A stretch of DNA of 64,000 bases from Furcasterigmium furcatum (taxonomy: Eukaryota; Ascomycota; Sordariomycetes; Glomerellales; Plectosphaerellaceae). The DNA lies in contig BCIA01000003.1 in the NCBI GenBank assembly GCA_001599815.1, positions 5,681,598-5,745,597 on the forward strand. Reading direction: 5' to 3'. Positions within the stretch are counted from its first letter, which is position 1. The number at the start of each line of letters is the position of its first letter. Shown piece after piece: positions 23,038 through 34,248 of this stretch. The position numbers and the translations under genes were made by a program. A model generated the notes under the pieces. The model worked only from the letters and a program-made list of their open reading frames with translations. It made no database searches and had not been told where the DNA came from.

Positions 23038-24674
23038 TTAGACAGAGCCGGCAGCCTCATCAATCATAGTCCTCCACTCAGACCACATTGTCTTTGCATA
23101 AGTCTCGTTCCTCAGGATCTCCAGGCCGGTCAGCGCCAGGATCTTGGCAGTTTGGACGGCCTGCCGATGGGCAAAGTCCTGTTTGTGTTATTAGCAATGA
23201 CCATAAACTGCGGATCAAGTCAGGCTTACCGTGCCGGCAAGCTCGCGGAAGCCTGCGTTGTGGACTGGAGCGGTTCCGCCGACAGGAAAGCCAACCTGGA
23301 GGGCCGGAACGAACCAAGAAACGTTGCCCTTGACGCGTATTAGTACCATCCTGGCTCAAAGTTATGTCAGTCAAGTGCACGCACCTGATCAGAGGAAGCA
23401 GCAGCTCCTCCAACCCGCCGGGACTCCTCGGGTGTGGAGATGGTGAAATCGGCGGTATCCGGGTCCTCGGAAGGATCAAAGTGCTCCATCTGGTGGTCAT
23501 AGAAGCTCTGTGCGAGCTGGAAGCTGGGGTGCTGGTCCCAGTAATCTTGGAACTGAACAATCTCGACACTCGTGTTCGTAGCGCTAGCGGACGCCTCGAT
23601 AATCGAGACGACCTGGTTAAGAACGGCGTCACGTCGGGGCCTGCTTGGGACGTTAGTTTTTCAAGTCGAGTAGGCCTCCAATCAAGAATCAGTACGTGCC
23701 TCAGATCCCCACGAACACCCCAGACGCTCTCAACAAAATCAGGGATGATGTTGGCCACGGCTGCTCCGCGCGTGACGACGTGGTGGATTCTGTCGGATGG
23801 CTGGAGCTGCTGGCGGTACAAGCCAGCCATTGTGTAGGCAGAGACGAATCCGTCAAGTGCATTTCTGCCGGCCCAGGGAGCTGCAGCAGCATGAGCAGCG
23901 ACTGTTCACGGAGTCAACGGAAGCACTTGTAGGCAGATGGACAGCATGTAAGAGGACTTACCTCCAGTCCATGTGACATTTCCGCGCCACGAAGCCAGAG
24001 TCCTGCCCCAAGCGGCGTACCCGGAGTTACCCGGATGCGCCATCAAGCTGCAGTCGAGGCCGTCGTAGGCACCGGCATCGATCAGCTTGACCTTACCACC
24101 ACCGCCCTCCTCTGCGGGGGTACCAAGAAGACTTGTGGCATGGTCAGCTATCCGGGACCTCTCGAGGTATTAGGCAGGGTAACAAACACGACAGAGCCTT
24201 TGACACCGCCATTCTCGAGCGCCTCCTTGACACCGATGGCGGCCGCGACGCCTACGGTGGCAATGAGGTTGTGGCCGCAGGCGTGTCCGACACCAGGAAG
24301 GGCATCGTACTCCGAGTTGAAGGAAACGGCCCGACCCTCGCCGTTGGAGAATTCCGCACGGAAGGCAGTGCTCAGGTTGTAGGCCCCGCGGGTGACCTTG
24401 AAACCCTGTTCCTCGAGGTAGTCTGTGAGAACCTCGTGGGCGTGGAACTCCTGGTAGCCGAGCTCGGGGTTCTCCCAAATCTGAAGAACTATTAGACATG
24501 GCTGTTCCCTATGATTCTGGGTCAGAAGTAGCTCACCTCTCGGTTGATCGTCTTGAGGCCGTCATCCCGCTCGTCGATGGCGGCAAAGACCGAATCAGCC
24601 AGGCTGTTAGCACAGGAGGTGTTGACTCCGAGCGCCAGGGCGAGCAGGACAAGGCAAGGTTTCCAGGAAGCCAT
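23038..24674 (-). CDS. Secreted M20-family amidohydrolase/peptidase, multi-exon copy
   Basis: A zinc-dependent hydrolase of amide or N-acyl bonds (ACY1L2/M20D-like). Minus-strand exons are 24674-24537, 24480-24188, 24131-23962, 23901-23700, 23640-23385, 23328-23230 and 23178-23038, giving 432 residues. The signal peptide is MASWKPCLVLLALALGVNTSC. Metal and catalytic motifs are NPELGYQEFHAHE, YDALPGVGHACGHN and GTPAEEGGGG, then AHAAAAPWAGRNALDGF in the dimerisation domain, and a C-terminal PVHNAGFRE. Every junction was chosen to keep these blocks in frame. Intron 4 needs a GC donor (GAG then GCACGT). An earlier in-frame ATG at 24872 was rejected because it masks the signal peptide. A divergent paralogue lies 1.9 kb away. 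Confidence 0.9.
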
Positions 24675-24747
24675 CTTTACAGGGTAGCTATTTGCGATGC
24701 CGAGAACAGGAGTGACGCAACACGAGGTGCATGGCCTCTCCGTGATA

Positions 24748-24756
24748 TAATTTATA
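24748..24756 (-). promoter_or_regulatory. TATA box of the multi-exon M20 gene
   Basis: Reads TATAAATTA on the minus strand, about 75 bp upstream of the ATG at 24674. Confidence 0.55.
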
Positions 24757-26435
24757 CTACTCACTTTCCCTTGGGCTCGCAACCACCTCCGATATCGTAT
24801 CGCCCTGCTGCCTTGGCAATAGACCGAAATCCCGAAGAACCGGCCGATGACTTCGAGTTCGCAAGGGGTCATCGGAGGTATATCGCCTAGCGCATTTGTC
24901 AGGCATCACCAAGTGCGGAGATGGAGGTAAATGAAGGACTCATGGAGATCAGCGGTCCTATAGTAATCGTCAATTGCAGGTTCCAAATCGGCCGGACATG
25001 ACAGCGGCGGTCATCGCGTGGGCTAACTCTGTCGACGGGCCTCCGCTAGGGGCAATGAAGAAGGTCGCACTGGCAGCGGGCTGTGGGGAGCCGCTCCATT
25101 GCATTCAACGTCCAGTAGCCTCGTATTATCTGCCGGGGCAAACGGCGAACAAGCTACATACTAGCATAGCGTCGAACCACTCTGGGGCGGTGGAGTCGTG
25201 ATGGTTATCTCGGTGGATGCGCGGGCAGCACGAGACCCTGTTGCATGGATATGTATTAGAACCCAGCACCCTGGACCGAATTTGCGTAGCAGCGAGTTGG
25301 CCGATCGTTGATAAGCATCGTAAGGTCTGTGCAGTCGTTCGTGATCTGGACATGTACTTACGTCATTAGGGTATATACATGAAGCCTCCTAGGCGTTCAA
25401 AACATCGTGTTTGATAACTCAAGGAAGTTGCTGGATGCAGGAAGTAGGGAAAGGAGATCCTACAAGCAAATAGTGCAGCTTGGACATCCAATGCCAAGGG
25501 TGATATATGCGGGGTCTTTAACATTCAGCAAGCCTTACCATCGCCGGAGATGAGCCCTTTACGCCTATCTATAACTCTGCTCTGGCCGTCCTTGGAGGCG
25601 AGGAGAAGGCATTGGAAGTGCCACGAGGGGGAAGTGGATGTTCAACTCCTTGAGAACTGAATCGCAAGCATGGCAGACATGCGATCCCCATGGGTACTCG
25701 GATCACCGCTCAGATAAGGTATGATCGCCGGTTAACGGTCAGTTGGGTGGCAGGGGGGTGACAGGTTTCCCCGCAACGCCCACCAGCCCGGGATCAGTTC
25801 AACACCTACTTGCCGACCTAATACCACGACACTCAGTAATAAATCCAGAGCAGCTCCGGCATGGCGTTCAATTAAATGGGAAAATTACGGCACACCAGGG
25901 AATTCAATCAATGTGAAATTCCTATATTCAACCAGTTGGATGTCTTGTTCGGCGATAGTGCTTCTCAACGGTGCAGTGGTGTGTTTGTCTGGCTTGCCTT
26001 CTTTTCCCACCCGCTGCCCGCGGGAATACTCTTCGTCCTGCGAGTCACTAGTGCCCGCATAGGCTAGTCCCGGATCTCGGCGATCCATATCGTAAGCAAG
26101 TCAGGATGGGTTCTCGGGGGCCAACACGGCGATAGCTTCATGAGCGGATCAGACCAAGAGCGAAGGCGGGCCCGCATGGCGGACATCAGCATCGTATGTT
26201 GATGATTGGTGATAAGCCTCAAGATTTCCAAGTTTCCAACGAGTCAAGGATGAGGGGACGCAGGAACCACTGCAAGTGACCCTGGTGATTGCACGTCCGA
26301 GACCCGCAGACGTCACCAAAGTTCCCAACAGCTTCACGATGTATCTTTTGGTTTCTTCGAATACCCGATGTCGGTTAATTGGTGGTGTACTCCCTGCCCT
26401 TCAATGTAAACCTCACTCGCTCTATTAGGTGCTAA

Positions 26436-26443
26436 TATAAATA
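26436..26443 (+). promoter_or_regulatory. TATA box of the intronless M20 gene
   Basis: TATAAATA, about 120 bp upstream of the ATG at 26559. Confidence 0.55.
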
Positions 26444-26558
26444 TGGCGTTGTTCGCTTTGCAGAGATCAGATGTGTCAAGCAATCAAGGCAGTACCGGCC
26501 CTGAACTCAGTGACCTCACCCTGCTTCCTTGCCCCCATTCCTCCTCTCCGCCCTAAAC

Positions 26559-27959
26559 ATGGCTCCGTTGACTTCCACCTCCATGAAGGCACTCTTGTCT
26601 CTGGTCCTCATCACCGGCCCTAGCCCCATCGTGTCTGCTCTGCCTTCTGAGCCTGCCATTGCCCCCAGGACCGGATCTCTGCACAGGCGGTGCGGTGCCG
26701 GCAACGGCACCACCGACGACCCTTATGGAAGTTTCGTCTCTGGATATGTCGACTCTCTTAGCGAGGAGCTGTGGCCCATCAACACCGAAATCCACAGCAA
26801 CCCTGAGATCGGGTACGAGGAGGTCCTGGCCCACGAGCTTCTGACCACGTACATGGAATCCAAGGACGGATGGAAAGTCACAAAATCCGCGTACGGCATC
26901 GATACGGCGTTCGTCGCCGAGTACGATACCGGCAAGGAGGGACCCGTAGTCTCCTTTAACGCTGAGTACGACGCCCTCGCGGGTATAGGGCACGGCTGCG
27001 GCCACAACTTAATCGCCATGGCGAGTGTTGCCGGGTCCCTGGCCACGGCCGAGACCATGAAGGCCAACTCCATTCCCGGCAAGGTGGTCCTTTTCGGCAC
27101 GCCTGCCGAGGAAACTTTCGGAGGAAAGATCGCGCTCCTCGACGCCGGCGCCTTCTCGGACTATAACATCGACATCAGCATCATGTCTCACGCCGCCGCC
27201 GGAGGCAACAATTCCGATTTTGCCTACTTCAACAGCGCAGCCTCGGTCCGTTACAGTGTCGAGTATGAAGGTGCCGGCAGCCACGCCGGTGCCCAACCCT
27301 GGGCTGGGAAGAACGCCCAAGACGCCATCGCTCTCGCGTGGACGGGTATGGGCATGATGAGGCAGCAGATCCGGCCCCACGACCGCGTCCACGGCCGCTT
27401 CTCCACGGAAGAGGGCGCGATCAACATCATCCCAGACTCCTCCAGCGGCGAGTTCGGCCTGCGCTCCGCGACCGAGGAGGACCTGGTCGAGCTATACTCT
27501 AAGTTCACCGACGTCTTTGAGGGCGCCGCCATGTCGACGGGCACCAAGGTCAACATCACCGAGTCGCGCATCATGTACTCCAATATGCTCACCAACGACC
27601 CCCTCGCGCTCCGATACAAGGCGCACTTCGAGCTGCTCGGCGGCCAGCTCCCCGAAAACCTCCAGGACAAGATGACGCCCTCCAGTGCCGGCACGGACCA
27701 GGGCAACGTCAGCAAGAAGTTCCCGTCCCTGCACGCCTTCTTCGGCATCTTCAACGAGGACGGCTCTGCCGCTACCGCTGCCGGCCACACGATCGAGTTC
27801 GTCGCCGTCGCGGGGACACGCCCCAGCTTCGACAAGGCTCTCATGTCGGCCAAGGCACTTGCCGGCGTCGCGCTTGACGTGTTGACCGTTGACGGGCTGC
27901 TGGAGGAGGTGTGGGCCAACTTCGAGGAGAACGCCCCGGCGGCCCCGGCCAGGATTTAA
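26559..27959 (+). CDS. Secreted M20-family amidohydrolase/peptidase, intronless copy
   Basis: A single exon encodes 466 residues. The start at 26559 gives MAPLTSTSMKALLSLVLITG, a signal peptide after a short n-region; ATGs at 26529 and 26583 are alternatives. Motifs match the M20D/ACY1L2 pattern: NPEIGYEEVLAHE, YDALAGIGHGCGHN (metal His and Asp), GTPAEETFGGK (catalytic Glu), then GSHAGAQPWAGKNAQDA and RVHGRFSTEEGAINIIPD. The C-terminus holds SSAGTDQGNVSKKFPS and AGHTIEFVAVAGT, which replaces the PVHN-type His block of the neighbour. It is predicted to be an extracellular amidase or peptidase on N-acyl amino acids or small amides. It has no introns, whereas its divergent neighbour has six. Confidence 0.92.
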   Translation: MAPLTSTSMKALLSLVLITGPSPIVSALPSEPAIAPRTGSLHRRCGAGNGTTDDPYGSFVSGYVDSLSEELWPINTEIHSNPEIGYEEVLAHELLTTYMESKDGWKVTKSAYGIDTAFVAEYDTGKEGPVVSFNAEYDALAGIGHGCGHNLIAMASVAGSLATAETMKANSIPGKVVLFGTPAEETFGGKIALLDAGAFSDYNIDISIMSHAAAGGNNSDFAYFNSAASVRYSVEYEGAGSHAGAQPWAGKNAQDAIALAWTGMGMMRQQIRPHDRVHGRFSTEEGAINIIPDSSSGEFGLRSATEEDLVELYSKFTDVFEGAAMSTGTKVNITESRIMYSNMLTNDPLALRYKAHFELLGGQLPENLQDKMTPSSAGTDQGNVSKKFPSLHAFFGIFNEDGSAATAAGHTIEFVAVAGTRPSFDKALMSAKALAGVALDVLTVDGLLEEVWANFEENAPAAPARI

Positions 27960-28546
27960 TTGTCGTCGTGGAACTCGTTGAAAATCGAGTATAATGCAGA
28001 TGGGGACGAGACGGAAATCTTTTGCCACAATTGGTGGCTAAGGCACGTACCGCAGTCGTAGTGAAGGCCCGGGTTCAAGCAAAGAATACAATACGACGAT
28101 GGTCTGTCCTCGGAGGTAGGCTGAGATGACACTGCTAAATTCACACTCGCTCTAGTAGACTCCGTAATTCTTGATGGTTTACGCGGGGCTGATTGATATC
28201 AGTGGCCATGTCGAGGTTTATATTCGTTCAAGGTAGATCTCGTCGATATTGTAAGTAGGGGGTGCACGGGGGCCTCGAATCAGTAATAAGGGGACGAATG
28301 TACGCGTATTAATCCCACCTTAGGGCTGATCTGCGAAGAATCCGAACCACCAGTCAGCACTCGTGAATCCCGCCTCTTCTCCAACATTGCGTCGTCAGTC
28401 GTCGGTTCCTGACCTCATCCTGCATCCAGATTCCTCGGTGCCTGGATCAGGCTTCCCCCAAAGACTCGGCACATAAGATCAGCCGGGGCACCCCGCTCAA
28501 GCCAAGATGCTTGTCCTGAGATCAAAGTACCATCAGTCGAATCGCC
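27960..28546. other. Intergenic, 0.6 kb, ABC transporter promoter
   Basis: No gene seen; no clear TATA box close to the ATG. Confidence 0.55.
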
Positions 28547-31500
28547 ATGTCTGAGCACACAAATTGCACCACCCACGCGGACGACGCTTTCGGCCCGCAG
28601 GTCGTCGCGTGCCGGCAGGGCTTCGATTTTACCCTGACCTTCGAGCAGACTATTCTGTCCGCAGTGCCCTCGGCGTTGCTGATCATAGCATCCACCGTCT
28701 ACATTCTGCAGAGGCACAAGGAGAGCATTAAAACCCTCTCGCCGTCAAAATGGATGCTCAAGCAGACCAAACTGGTACCTTGCTTCACTACCCGTTGCGC
28801 AGCATTGTGTATTGACGAAGCTAATTCCGGTCCCTCATGCATAGGTCGCCGTGACCTTGTATGCTGCAACGCAGCTAGCCATGGTCGTCTTGTGGTCTTC
28901 GCCCGGAGCACACCCAACGAGAGCTTCCGTGCCTGCTGCGGCACTGTCGCTCGCTGGCGCCGTTGCCATGGGTGCCCTCACATATGTCAACCATGACAGG
29001 TCGGTGAGACCGTCGACGATTCTGTGCACATACCTGCTGTTGTCCGCCATTCTGGATGCCAGCCAGGCGCGGACGCTTTATCTTAGGGAGCAGGGTTCCG
29101 CCGCTGCCGGCGTCTTCACGGCTGGCCTCGCTCTCAAAGTCGTTTGCCTGGCTGCCGAGATGGTCGAGAAGCGCCGGCTGCTCCGCACGCCTTACCGCAG
29201 CTACCCCCCTGAAGCTCTCGGGGGCATTGTGAATAGGAGTCTCTTCTGGTGGCTCAACTCGCTCCTGTTCCGAGGAGCGTCCAAGCGCCTCGCGCTCGGC
29301 GACCTTTTCAACCTCGATGAGGACCTCGAATCCGCGAAGCTGAGAGATAAGTTTCGTTCGACCTGGGGGTCAGCCCGGCAGAGCTCCTCGCTGGCTCTCC
29401 TGTGGACGTCGGCATTCTCGGCCAAGAAGCCCCTGCTCGTGGCCTGCTTTGCCCGTTTGCTGATGATCGGGTTCAAGTTCTCGCAGCCACTTCTGATCAA
29501 GCGGGCCGTTTCTCTCCTCTCCGAGGAGGAGTCCCAGTCCAAGACCAACGTCGGCCGCGCCCTCATCGGCGCCACATTCCTAGTGTATCTGGGCATCGCA
29601 CTGGCAAACGGGCAGCACACACATAATACCTATCGAGCCATCACCATGTTCCGCGGCGGGATCATCAGCCTCATCTATGACAGCACCTTGAAGCTGGGTG
29701 CGGCCGAGGCGGATGCATCCGCAGCGCTGACCCTGATGAGCACCGATATTGACCGCATTGCCCAAGGCTTCGAACTCTTTGCCACGCTGTGGGCCGGTCC
29801 TGTTGAGATCATCCTGGGCACATACCTTCTCTCCCGAGAAATCGGAGTCGTCTGCGTGGCGCCGGTGTCACTGGCCTGCTGTATGTGCCCCTTGTTTCCA
29901 GGAGTGGCATCAAAAGTCACCCCCTTGACGACTTGCTGACAATATTCTTTGCCCAGTTTTCGTTCTCATATGTCTAGCCTTCGGGAAGGAGTCAGCCTCG
30001 TCGCAAAAGTCATGGATGGAGGCAGTTCAGAAGCGCGTTGCCGAAACCTCCACCGCCCTGGGCAACATCAAAGCTCTCAGGATGACCGGGCTGTTCCAGG
30101 TCTTTGCAACCCGCCTGCAGGAGCTCCGCGTGAGAGAGCTGGGCATCTCGACTCGCTTTCGTTGGGTTTTCACGGTGACGGCCACCATCAACAACATGTC
30201 ATTGTTGACACTGACGACCGTGACGATCGTGGTCTACCTGAAGACCGGGACCGCGGCGGCCCTGGACCCTTCCCTTGCCTTCACCTCCATCTCACTCATC
30301 ACGCTCGTCTCGGCACCTGTCCAGGAGTTGACGCGCGCAATTCCGTACATGGCTGCAGCCATTGGATGTCTCGAACGGATTCAGAAGTACCTACAGGCTT
30401 CAAGCGACGGAGCAAGCCAGGAGCCCTCCAGGTCGACCACTGGACTGCCCCGGAATGAAGGCATCGAAATGCAACCCCTTGACTCAAAGCAGGGCGCCCC
30501 TTCAAACAGCGAGGCTCTTCTGTCCATGCGAGAAGCAAGCGTCTCTTTCAAGCCTGATGGAAAAGGCGTTCTTGACCAGTTCAGTCTCGAATTGCTCCCG
30601 AAGACACACACGGTTGTCATGGGACCGATCGGCTGCGGCAAGTCGACGCTGCTCCTGGCCTTGCTCGGCGAGTTGCACATCAGCCGTGGATCGCTGCACA
30701 GGAATCCATCCGTCCAGCTCGCGTACTGCGCCCAGGACCCCTGGCTTCCCAACCTGAGTATTCGTCAGATCATCATCGGACACGCCGAGCACGACTCGGT
30801 GTGGTTTTCGGAAGTTGTCAGCGCCTGCGCGCTGCTGCGAGATTTCCAGAACTTGCCGCAAGGTGCGAATACCGTCGTTGGTAGCAACGGCGTCAGTCTG
30901 AGCGGCGGTCAGAGACAGCGCGTCAGCCTGGCAAGGTCTCTCTATTCCCGCAAGCCCGTTCTGCTCCTTGACGATGTCTTGAGTGGCCTCGACCCGATCA
31001 CCGACCAGCACATTGGGGAGCGCGTCTTCGGACGAGATGGCCTGTGCCGAAGGAACGGCCTCACCGTGTTACTGGCGACACACTCTGTTCGCCACGCTCT
31101 GGAAGCGGACCATGTCATCGTGATGGACCCTGATGGACGAATCGCAGCACAAGGGCCGCCATCTACCATCGCCTCTCTCAACACGAACAACAGGGGCCCG
31201 AAGGATGAGAGCAGCACAGAAAAGGCGAAAGCTGCCGGCGCAGACTCGCTGCTTGATGGACCTGGAGCCGACGGGAGTCAAGAGCTTCGAGATGAGCTCT
31301 CCCGCCAAACAGGGGATGTCCGTCTCTACGGCTACTACTTTGAGTCGCTCGGCTGGTTCAACGCTTTGGGCGTCATTTTTGCAGATGCGATCTTCGCTTT
31401 CTGCGTGACGTTCCCAACAGTTTGGATCAAGTGGTGGTCGGAAGCCCAGCTCGAAACGCAAGGATCGCGGATGGACATGTTCATGGGCATTTACGGCATG

Positions 31501-33140
31501 TTCAGCCTCATCGGCGCCATTGTCTTCTTCATGGTGATCGTCCTGCTTCTCCACGTCGGAATGCCCAGGTCGTCCCTCCGCCTGCATCGACGCCTCCTCG
31601 CCGCCGTCGTCACGGCGCCGTACTGGTTCTTCGTCTCAACTGATGGCGGACAGATCCTCAACAGGTTCAGCCAAGACATGTCGCTCATCGACATGCAGCT
31701 GCCATTCTCTTTCGTGGACACCGTCTTCTCGGCGCTCATCGTTCTCATGCAGGCCGGGATCATAGGCTCGACGTCCAAATGGGCTGTGGCGATGTACCCC
31801 GTGCTGATTCTCTCGCTCTACGCGCTCCAGAAGTTCTATCTCAGGACGTCTCGCCAGCTGCGTCTGCTGGAGCTGGAAGCCAAGTCGCCCCTTTACACCC
31901 ACTTCACTGAGACGCTTCGCGGCCTGAGCACGATCAGGGCCTTCGACTGGCAGCACGAATCGGCAGAGACGAATCTCGCCCTCCTGCAAGACTCGCAAAA
32001 GCCGTACTACCTGCTCTGGAGCATCCAGCGCTGGTTGACTTTCGTCCTCGACTGCAATGTCACCATAATCGCGACCGTCATCATCGCAGTGGCGACGCAG
32101 GTCGGTGACATATCGGCCGGCTCTCTCGGTATGGCTTTGGTGAACATCCTCACGTTCAGCCAGAACCTCACCTATTTGATCCGTGCCTGGGTTGAGGTGG
32201 AAACGTCCCTCGGTGCCATTGCACGTATCCGAGACTTCGAGCAGGGCACTCCGTCCGAGACCCTCCCGCACGAGAATCTCGAGCCGCCAGAGCAGTGGCC
32301 TACGACGGGCGAGATTGAGCTGCGCAACTTGAGTGTGGCTTATAAGTGAGTCTGATGCCCGTGGGGTTGTAACCAGCTGGTAGACACGCGTTGTGCTAAC
32401 AAGTCACGTCTCCAGACCCGACGGACAGCATGTCCTAAAGAGACTCGACCTCAGCATTCATCATGGGCAGAAGGTTGCTATCTGCGGCCGTACGGGAAGG
32501 TGAGCAAGCTCTGTGTTGCACTTGGTACGAGACACTAACAGTCCGTCGCAGTGGGAAAAGCTCCTTCGTCCTTTCGCTGCTCAGGCTGGCGGAGGTTGAA
32601 GAAGGCGACATTGTCGTAGACAACGAATCCCTGCTGCACATGCCCCGGGAGGTGATCAGGCGTCGCATCACGGTCATGCCGCAGGAAGCACTCGTATTGC
32701 CCGGCCCCGTCCGCTCCGGTGTCGATCCCTGGTCGGAGAACTCCGATGAGGCTATCATCTCGGCCCTCCGAGAGGTAGGCCTATGGGACATCATCTCCCC
32801 ACAGGGCGGCCTGGATGCCACGACCGAGCAGCTTTCCCTCTCCCGGGGGCAGCGACAGCTCTTCGGCCTCGCACGCGCGGTTCTCGGCCGATCGAAGATC
32901 ATCATCCTGGACGAGGCGACATCCAACACGGATCTGGCGACGCAGAAGACCATGATAGAGGTGCTGGGAAGGGCGTGCGTGGACAAGACGCTTCTTGTGG
33001 TCACGCACCACATCCATACCACGAAGGATTTCGACAGAGTTCTGGTGCTTGACCATGGGGAGCTGGCAGACTGGGGCACGCCGGAGGAGTTGATGCGCAA
33101 CTCGGTCATCTTCAAGGAACTCTGGGAGAGCGAGCAGTAA
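28547..33140 (+). CDS. ABCC-family (MRP-type) ABC transporter
   Basis: An ATP-driven exporter of conjugates or drugs in plasma or vacuolar membrane. Exons 28547-28774, 28845-29880, 29957-32345, 32416-32499 and 32552-33140 give 1441 residues, a normal full ABCC length. The N-terminus (NCTTHADDAFGPQV) and five or so helices form a TMD0-like part. TMD1 and NBD1 follow: Walker A GPIGCGKST near residue 644, signature LSGGQRQRVSLARS near 735, Walker B LLLDDVLSGLD. TMD2 and NBD2 come next: Walker A GRTGSGKSS near 1243, signature LSRGQRQLFGLAR, Walker B IIILDEATSNTD, switch VVTHH. NBD1 has Asp in place of the catalytic Glu, as is common in ABCC proteins. Neighbouring M20 hydrolases suggest a link with conjugate metabolism, which is inference. 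Confidence 0.95.
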
Positions 33141-34248
33141 AGAGTTGTCGAAAATGAAAACATGCTCTCATCGTTAGCCTCCAGAAATTCCAATGCCTTT
33201 TCGACCACCCGCTGATGTGATGACATCTGTTTGAGAAACTGACATGAAGCCACGCCCTCCGGGAAGTTTACCTCCCCGCCGATCATCCCGGCTCTCCGAC
33301 GAGGCGCCCAGGCCGCAGCCGCCCTTATTACCTCTCAATAAAATATTGCTATACAAGGAAGTCTTGAAATACCTGTCCCTACCCATACTATACATCTGGG
33401 TCTGAGCCTCTTCGTCGATGTTATTTCTAAACAGGATCAAACATTGGCTCGGAGATTTGTTGTTCATCAGTGTCATTCGCTCGGTTCCAGATCCGGCCCC
33501 GACACGGGGGTAATTTACAGTTCACGAACGGCAATGAATATGCACCATTGGAATGGGGTGGCAGACAGGAGTATGTACGTTGCCACGTTGCAATGCGGCT
33601 CTCACGCCGTTCACCCGACCGGAGAGCCAGGCCGGAGTATAAAATTGGATACTTATCCCCGATGCCCCTCCGGAACCTCCCAAGCCATTCATGATGACCC
33701 CTCTGGGGCCCCTTCTGGGGCTGAGAGCCCTACGCTCTCATCGTTCCATTAGTATTGTCGGGCAGGTAAAGTTTCCGACCCCCCAACAAAGGGAAATGCC
33801 TGATTCCTGGGTCGGACCAGCGGCGACGCCGCGTGACATCGGCTGAGGCTTTCGCTGGCTGACCGGAGACTAGGGCACTAATGACGGGGCCGAAAGGCAC
33901 TTGTCGTGCCGCGACTGCCGTCTGCCGACCGTTGGAAGCATAGACACACTTGAATCTCGGCGTGCCGGTTGCCGACCGGTAGGGGGATTGACATGACAGA
34001 TCTCGCCTCCATCACGTTAATTCACGCTGTTGGGAAGTCGGTGTCCAAATCTGCTTTCCGGCCAGTGCTATGCGATTCATGATGTCGACGTCAGCACTGC
34101 CGTGGATTCCAAGCATCAGATATATAAAGCCATTATTGCTAAGTGGAAACCATTCTTTATGAAAAAGCAGGAGCATTAAACATCCGGTGTTCTTTTAAAT
34201 TCATCTATATCTTCTCTTAAGATACCATCAGTCGACATTCTTTGCAAC
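33141..34248. other. Intergenic, 1.1 kb, sugar transporter promoter
   Basis: Contains a TATAAAA at 33639-33645 far from any ATG, and the probable functional TATA listed at 34121. The last 100 bp are an AT-rich leader. No gene. Confidence 0.55.
34121..34129 (+). promoter_or_regulatory. TATA box of the sugar transporter gene
   Basis: TATATAAAG, 120-128 bp upstream of the ATG at 34249. Confidence 0.6.

Larger units (their letters stand above)
24675..26558. promoter_or_regulatory. 1.9-kb shared 5' region between divergent M20 paralogues
   Basis: No supported gene lies inside. TATA-type elements sit near both ends (24748-24756 on the minus strand, 26436-26443 on the plus strand), so each gene has its own core promoter while upstream elements could be shared. 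Confidence 0.6.

Noticed and set aside
24675..26558. Possible extra gene between the two M20 genes
   Set aside because: Only short frames without motifs; the region is better read as a long divergent promoter.
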